64,000 bases of DNA. It comes from Cytophagales bacterium. Lineage in GTDB: Bacteria; Bacteroidota; Bacteroidia; Cytophagales; Cyclobacteriaceae. The position numbers and the translations under genes were made by a program. Every line of letters starts with the position of its first letter. Position 1 is the stretch's first letter. The stretch lies in NCBI GenBank assembly GCA_033344775.1, contig JAWPMT010000001.1, positions 620,001 through 684,000 on the forward strand. Direction: 5' to 3'. Under the pieces are notes generated by a model. It searched no databases, was not told where the DNA came from, and was given only the letters and a program-made list of their open reading frames with translations. Positions 63,448-64,000 of the stretch are shown piece by piece.

Positions 63448-64000
63448 ATGGCAAAAGTCAAAATAGCTCTTGATCGTCGAGAAGGTCATAAACACAATGA
63501 TGGAAGATGCCCAGTCGTCTTGCGCATCAGCCATAAAAGCAAGACGAGGGATATCCCTTTTGATATATATGTGCTTGAAAATGATTTTGATTCTGAGACA
63601 TACGACTTAAAAGGAATCCAAAATGCGGTTCGACAGACCAAGCGGGTCAAGAAAAAAATATTCGAAGTTGATCTGTGGGTCGATGAAAACAAGGCAGTAG
63701 TCAAGCTTTGGGACATAGCCAAGTTAAAAGATCAAATTGAAAGGAAGTTTTTCAATAAGCAAAGCGAGCTCACATTATTTTCTCATGCCTGCGATTTGTT
63801 CGCTAGGTTCTATACGAAGGAGAAATTCTCTACAATTTCATCATACGAAGATGCTTTGAAGATCTTTGCAAAATTCAACATGGCCAGAAATGGTAAGAGT
63901 GATCGAGTCATCATAAAATCTCTTTTCGAAATTGATGGTGATGGAAGGTTTACTCTGAAATCTGAATATGAAGAATTTGATTTGCCAATAAAAGCTATCA
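63448..64000 (+). CDS. site-specific tyrosine integrase, N-terminal part (runs off the window)
   Basis: The frame from the ATG at 63448 stays open to the window end (184 residues). Residues 1-50 look like the arm-type DNA-binding domain of Bacteroidota integrases (DGRCPVVLRISHKSKTRDIP, then FDIYVLENDFD). Residues about 105-160 look like the SAM-like core-binding domain (LFSHACDLFARFYTKEKFST, ISSYEDALKIFAKF). The catalytic domain with R-H-R-Y would lie beyond 64000. Its position next to a tRNA 3' fragment is the standard arrangement at the end of an integrative element. Confidence 0.85.
   Translation, partial: MAKVKIALDRREGHKHNDGRCPVVLRISHKSKTRDIPFDIYVLENDFDSETYDLKGIQNAVRQTKRVKKKIFEVDLWVDENKAVVKLWDIAKLKDQIERKFFNKQSELTLFSHACDLFARFYTKEKFSTISSYEDALKIFAKFNMARNGKSDRVIIKSLFEIDGDGRFTLKSEYEEFDLPIKAI

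Overview
The window looks like a piece of a Bacteroidota chromosome, most likely a marine Cytophagales-type bacterium. Support: several proteins with C-terminal type IX secretion (T9SS) sorting domains, FtsX-type permeases with the N-terminal prefix domain usual in this phylum, families such as GSCFA, DUF5916, DUF2911, DUF3667, DUF6495 and double ATP-grasp Ddl, TTG/GTG starts, and few Shine-Dalgarno sequences. The genus is not claimed.

Layout. 1-7961: the end of a PadR regulator and three tandem, overlapping FtsX/MacB-type permeases. 8216-11862 (minus): a signalling cluster of a SiaC-family phosphoprotein, a Ras/Rab-like small GTPase, a PAS-like/coiled-coil protein, a LytTR DNA-binding protein, a coiled-coil protein, a roadblock-like protein and a membrane-anchored peptidoglycan-binding protein. 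12052-18578 (plus): a heparinase-like protein of unknown role, a GSCFA protein, a YyaL-type thioredoxin-domain lipoprotein, a transglutaminase-like protein and a DUF350-like membrane protein. 18616-20591: a 36-codon peptide with a leader-like end, a CPBP intramembrane protease and a membrane-bound XRE regulator. 20798-28807: small exported and hypothetical proteins, a decayed gene, a T9SS cargo protein, a DUF5916 outer-membrane protein, a cyclophilin, DUF2911 and an unlisted 51-residue protein. 28949-36421: fatty acid desaturase, ECF sigma factor, the pxpABC 5-oxoprolinase operon, hydrolase, Rieske protein, aldose epimerase and truA. 36480-45495: a T9SS protein, DUF3667, an S9 peptidase, a second PadR/FtsX pair and DoxX. 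45639-53111: mostly housekeeping and small-molecule enzymes. 53358-55438: a small membrane protein and a macro-domain/DUF4062 fusion that looks like an NAD/ADP-ribose immune protein. 55630-61287: double Ddl, PASTA, T9SS and rhodanese genes. 61284-63129: M50 protease and a YihX-like phosphatase. 63225-64000: the 3' part of a tRNA(CAT) gene with its terminator, then the start of a tyrosine integrase. This is the edge of an integrated element that continues past the right end.

The strongest candidates for something new are the GTPase cluster (SiaC switch, Ras-like GTPase, roadblock-like partner, LytTR output, cell-wall anchor), the macro-DUF4062 protein, and the peptide/CPBP/XRE set. All functional links are inferred from domains and gene order; no database search was possible.
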